Below, one piece after another: positions 60,917-64,000 of a DNA stretch of 64,000 nucleotides (positions within the stretch are counted from its first letter, which is position 1; the number at the start of each line of letters is the position of its first letter). The stretch comes from Martinezella rhizogenes (GTDB lineage: Bacteria; Pseudomonadota; Alphaproteobacteria; Rhizobiales; Rhizobiaceae). Position numbers and translations under genes: made by a program. Under the pieces are notes generated by a model, which made no database searches, was not told the DNA's origin, and saw only the letters and a list, made by a program, of their open reading frames with translations. The DNA lies in the NCBI RefSeq assembly GCF_000799715.1, contig NZ_JUHG01000013.1:868001-932000 (forward strand), in the 5' to 3' direction.

Positions 60917-61786
60917 TTACAGGTCCTTTCGCAGTCTTGGATCGAGAGTGTCGCGCAGTCCATCGCCGACCATCTGCAGCGAGAGCACGGAGAGAATGAT
61001 GGCAATGCCCGGGAACAGCGTCATCCAGTCGGCCTGACCGATATATTGCCGGCCGGCCGCGATCATCGTTCCCCATGTCGGAATTTCCGGGCTGACGCCG
61101 AGCCCCAGAAAAGAAAGCCCCGCTTCGGCCAGCATCGCATTGGCAAAAAGGAATGTGCCCTGGACCAAGATCGGCGACATAAGATTGCGCAGCACATGTC
61201 GCGTCATGATGTGAAAGGTCGATATTCCAAGCGCCTTTGCGGCTTCGACATAGGGCAGTTCGCGGAGAACCAGCGTCGACGCGCGCACGATGCGGGCAAG
61301 ACGCGGAGCGTAGACAACCGAAAGGGCGATGATCACGGTGGTCAGCGAGGGACCAAGTGCCGCGACCAGCGCGATCGCCAGTAGAATATCCGGGAAGGCC
61401 ATCATCGCGTCGATCAGGCGGGCGATCGGGGTGTCGAGCTGCTGGAAGAAGCCGGCTAGCAATCCAAGCGTCACGCCAATCACCGCCGACAATGTGACCA
61501 CCGCGACGCCCACCAGCAGCGACAGACGGCCGGCAAAAATGGTGCGCGAAAAAACATCGCGTCCGAACTCGTCTGTGCCGAAGAAGAACATGCCGCTTGG
61601 CGGTTTCAGGCGATTGACGATGGAGAGCTTCGAGGGCGAATAGGGAGCGATCAAGGGTGCGAAGATCACGAGCACCACAAAAATAGCCAGGATCAGCACG
61701 CCGATGGCGACCGTCTTCCTCCTGAAAAGCCGGCGGAAGAATTTGCTGCGCTCGCTTTGAGCGGGTTTGATGGCAATGTCCGTCAT
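60917..61786 (-). CDS. Peptide-type ABC transporter permease (DppC-like)
   Basis: 289 residues, six helices. The N-terminal RRKTVAIGVLILAIFVVLVI and FGTDEFGRDVFSRTIFAGR are DppC signatures. The EAA loop is ELPYVEAAKALGISTFHIMT and the C-terminal AEAGLSFLGLGVSPEIPTWG with GDGLRDTLDPRLRK is typical. Overlaps the DppB stop by 1 nt (TGATG at 61784-61788). Confidence 0.92.
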   Translation of the reverse strand: MTDIAIKPAQSERSKFFRRLFRRKTVAIGVLILAIFVVLVIFAPLIAPYSPSKLSIVNRLKPPSGMFFFGTDEFGRDVFSRTIFAGRLSLLVGVAVVTLSAVIGVTLGLLAGFFQQLDTPIARLIDAMMAFPDILLAIALVAALGPSLTTVIIALSVVYAPRLARIVRASTLVLRELPYVEAAKALGISTFHIMTRHVLRNLMSPILVQGTFLFANAMLAEAGLSFLGLGVSPEIPTWGTMIAAGRQYIGQADWMTLFPGIAIILSVLSLQMVGDGLRDTLDPRLRKDL

Positions 61787-62727
61787 CAGTAGCGCACCCT
61801 CGGATCGACCAGCAGATACAGCATGTCGATAGCAAAATTGATCAGCACGTAGAGGGCCGCAATGACCAGCAACGCACCCTGGATCACCGGATAATCACGC
61901 CTGAGCACCGCGGAGACGACCAGGTTTCCGACGCCTGGGAGACCAAAGACGGTCTCCGTCACCACGGCGCCTGAAATCAGCACCGCGGCTGTGAGGCCAA
62001 TGACGGTAAGGATCGGAATCAAGGCATTCTTGAGCGCATGCTTCAGGACGACCCGGCGCTCGACGAGGCCCTTGGCGCGTGCGGTGCGGATATAGTCATC
62101 GCCAAGCACATCCAGCATCGAGGCGCGCGTAAAGCGAAGGATCAGCGCCGATGAAACGATGCCGAGCGCAAAGGCCGGCAGCATCAGATGATACATGCGG
62201 TCAAGGAAGCTCGAACCGGGGCCGCCATAGCCCGACACCGGAAAAAGATTGAGGCGCACGGCGAAGAACTGCATGAGGATGAGGCCGAGCCAGAAGCTCG
62301 GTATGCTAGCCACGAACATCGCCAGGGCGGTCGCCGCCTGATCAACGAATGACCCGCGCCGGTATGCCGCGTAAATTCCGATCGGCAGCGCGATGATGCA
62401 GGCGATGGCCAGGGAGAACAGCGTCAGGAAGAATGTCGGCTCGGCGCGATCGAGCAGCGCCGAGGTCACCGGCATATTCAGGAAGATCGACTGGCCAAGA
62501 TCACCCTTCAGGAGCTTTCCTATATAGTAGAGATATTGGATCCCCAGGGATTGATCGAGGCCCAGCCGGGCACGAAGATCGGCGATATCCTGCGGTGTCG
62601 CATCCGGCCCGAGCATCACGGCGGCTGGATCGCCCGGTGTGACACGGACAATGATGAAGACGATCGTGACGACCAGGAACATGACGACGATCATGCCGAA
62701 GAGGCGCTGTAGGACGTAACGTATCAT
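61786..62727 (-). CDS. Peptide-type ABC transporter permease (DppB-like)
   Basis: 313 residues from ATG at 62727; the longer frame to 63153 is a mirror of the binding-protein gene. DppB elements: LQRLFGMIVVMFLVVTIVFI, RVTPGDPAAVMLG, LRARLGLDQSLGIQYLYYIG, DYIRTARAKGLVERRVVLKH (EAA loop) and FGLPGVGNLVVSAVLRRDYP. Heterodimerises with the DppC-like permease. Confidence 0.92.
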   Translation of the reverse strand: MIRYVLQRLFGMIVVMFLVVTIVFIIVRVTPGDPAAVMLGPDATPQDIADLRARLGLDQSLGIQYLYYIGKLLKGDLGQSIFLNMPVTSALLDRAEPTFFLTLFSLAIACIIALPIGIYAAYRRGSFVDQAATALAMFVASIPSFWLGLILMQFFAVRLNLFPVSGYGGPGSSFLDRMYHLMLPAFALGIVSSALILRFTRASMLDVLGDDYIRTARAKGLVERRVVLKHALKNALIPILTVIGLTAAVLISGAVVTETVFGLPGVGNLVVSAVLRRDYPVIQGALLVIAALYVLINFAIDMLYLLVDPRVRY

Positions 62728-62810
62728 GCTTTGCTGATCCTTCCGGCCGACGACCAGGGGATGATCAAGAGGCGGCCAGCCGAAAGGACCGGCCGCCCAT
62801 GTTGGTCGAA

Positions 62811-64000
62811 CTACTTCTTGATCGAAGCATTCCAGAAGTACGGCCAGGGAGCGGGAGTGACGCCCTCCAGTTTTGTGGACACGGCCGACACCGCATTGAA
62901 ATCGCCGATCTTCATGAAGGGAACGTCGTCGTAAATGGCCTTCTGCACCTTCGAAAACAGCGCGACGCGCTTGTCGGGATCCACTTCCGTCGTGAAGGCA
63001 TCGACAGCGGCCTGACGCGCCGGCGTATCCCACCAGCCCGGCGAACTGGTCGACAGCGAGCCGATCAAACCGGGCTCGGGCAGAAAGGGGCTGTGGGTGA
63101 TGTAGATGTCCCATAGTTTCGGATCGGTGCGGCGCTGGGTGAGCGTCGCCCAATCGACGACCTGCAAGTCGACGTTGAAGCCGGCAAGCTTGAGATACTC
63201 CGCCGCAACCTGCGCCATCTTGTAGTGGAATTCATACTGACGGCTGGTCAGGATACGCAGGGGCTCGCCATTGTAGCCCGCCTTCTTCAGCGCTTGCGCA
63301 GCCTCTTCCGGCTTCCCGATATTATACGCGCCGTCGACGCCGGCATCCGTGTGCCATACATAGGCTTTTGGATAGATATCTCCGTTCAGCGCATAGAAGT
63401 CCGGGCTGCCGAACGCCGCCGCCAACATGTCTTCCATGTTGAGCGCCTGGCGGATCGCTTTGCGGATTTCGATGTTCTTGGCGATGCCGTCCTTGGTGTT
63501 GAAGACGAACACCGGATAGCCGAAGGGCTTCAGAATGACCGGCTGCGAAGCAGTCGATGCCTTCAACTTGTCGAAGGATTCGACCGGAATGGAATCGACA
63601 TAGTCGTATTGGCCCGAAACCGCCGCCTCGACGCGGGTGTTTGCATCGGGGACCGGCACGAAACGGATTTCGTCGAGATACTGATGACGGGCACCGCCAT
63701 AGCCGTCGCTTTCGCCATCCCGCGACTTGTAGCCATCGAAACGCACGAGCTGAATATACTGATCAGCCTTACGCTCCTTGAGCATATAGGGACCGGTCCC
63801 AATGAATTCCTTCATCGGCTCGTCCTGCTTGTCGGCTGGAATGATGATCGCCGCGGAATTGTTGAAGGCAAGCAATGACGTCAGCGGCGCATAGGGCTGC
63901 TTGAGCGTGATCTTGACGGTCGTCGGATCGACGGCTGCAATCGCCTCGATGAAACCTGCCACCTGCTTGCCGCGAGAGGCGATCTTTTCCCAGCGGTTGA
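62811..64000 (-). CDS. Peptide-type ABC transporter substrate-binding protein (SBP family 5), 5' end outside window
   Basis: The frame stays open through the right end (NRWEKIASRGKQVAGFIEAI), so the start and signal peptide lie beyond 64000. Family-5 features are visible: LLAFNNSAAIIIPADKQDEP, FIGTGPYMLKERKADQYIQL, IRKAIRQALNMEDMLAAAFG and AAQALKKAGYNGEPLRIL. About 396 residues seen. First of the operon permeases-deacylase-RidA. Ligand unknown. Confidence 0.92.
   Translation of the reverse strand, partial: NRWEKIASRGKQVAGFIEAIAAVDPTTVKITLKQPYAPLTSLLAFNNSAAIIIPADKQDEPMKEFIGTGPYMLKERKADQYIQLVRFDGYKSRDGESDGYGGARHQYLDEIRFVPVPDANTRVEAAVSGQYDYVDSIPVESFDKLKASTASQPVILKPFGYPVFVFNTKDGIAKNIEIRKAIRQALNMEDMLAAAFGSPDFYALNGDIYPKAYVWHTDAGVDGAYNIGKPEEAAQALKKAGYNGEPLRILTSRQYEFHYKMAQVAAEYLKLAGFNVDLQVVDWATLTQRRTDPKLWDIYITHSPFLPEPGLIGSLSTSSPGWWDTPARQAAVDAFTTEVDPDKRVALFSKVQKAIYDDVPFMKIGDFNAVSAVSTKLEGVTPAPWPYFWNASIKK

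Noticed and set aside
59703..61835. One 710-codon frame joining the deacylase to upstream sequence
   Set aside because: The part beyond 60914 is an out-of-frame reading of the DppC-like permease gene. The deacylase begins at the ATG at 60914, right after the permease stop.
1..64000. CRISPR arrays, tRNA/rRNA genes, IS elements, prophage or defence genes
   Set aside because: None found on reading both strands: no regular spaced repeats, no cloverleaf-like sequence noticed, no transposase or integrase frame.

Overview
The window reads as a stretch of a Rhizobiaceae replicon (Rhizobium/Agrobacterium/Sinorhizobium type). The grounds are high GC, very dense ABC and TRAP transporters with matched catabolic enzymes, GntR/RpiR/IclR/LacI regulators, IalB-family proteins, a palindromic intergenic repeat of rhizobial type and a candidate small RNA with an anti-Shine-Dalgarno motif. 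Such a transporter-rich, housekeeping-poor gene mix is typical of a rhizobial megaplasmid or chromid; the replicon assignment is inference. No rRNA, tRNA, IS element, phage gene or CRISPR array was seen.

Layout. 1-3.9 kb: the end of a peptide-type ABC transporter operon (permease tail, two ATPases), an Asp/Glu-racemase-like protein and an RpiR regulator closed by a perfect hairpin. 3.9-13.6 kb: a surface/host-interaction operon read leftward, with an AraC regulator, a small unknown protein, an 1833-residue trimeric autotransporter adhesin, two IalB-family proteins, an unknown membrane-anchored protein and a DUF4189 protein. A two-copy direct repeat upstream is a candidate AraC operator. 13.6-14.8 kb: mostly non-coding, with a rhizobial palindromic repeat and a small ORF.

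14.8-30.6 kb: a large catabolic supercluster. It has a polar amino-acid ABC transporter, a divergent M24 hydrolase, a seven-gene translationally coupled operon (pxpB, pxpC, GntR, 2-hydroxyacid dehydrogenase, M20 amidohydrolase, GntR, second M24 protein), a DctPQM TRAP transporter and, divergently, pxpA plus a DapA-like aldolase/lyase. Four promoter regions share the same operator-like sequence (core TTCAGTAYACCAAYTGTATG), in the same orientation relative to the gene each precedes. I infer one GntR regulon for uptake and opening of a cyclic amide (5-oxoproline-like) compound and processing of the products. This is the best candidate for an undescribed system.

30.8-42.8 kb: genes suggestive of organosulfur or xenobiotic use: an SfnG/RutA-like flavin monooxygenase, a triple-rhodanese protein, an SfnB/DszC-like flavoprotein, an orphan peptide-type binding protein, a CurA-like reductase, an M20 amidohydrolase, a DUF2891 protein, a periplasmic cyclase-family protein and an SsuD-like monooxygenase. 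A candidate anti-SD small RNA lies at about 39.17-39.28 kb. 42.9-50.3 kb: a LacI-controlled sugar or cyclitol ABC system with a Gfo/Idh/MocA dehydrogenase and two xylose-isomerase-like TIM barrels. 50.5-54.9 kb: a SulP anion transporter and a Ssu/Tau-type ABC transporter. 55.1-64 kb: a second peptide-type ABC system (binding protein cut by the window end, two permeases, a fused double ATPase) interleaved with a COG3964 deacylase, a RidA-like protein, a SelA/DgaE-like PLP enzyme and an IclR regulator.
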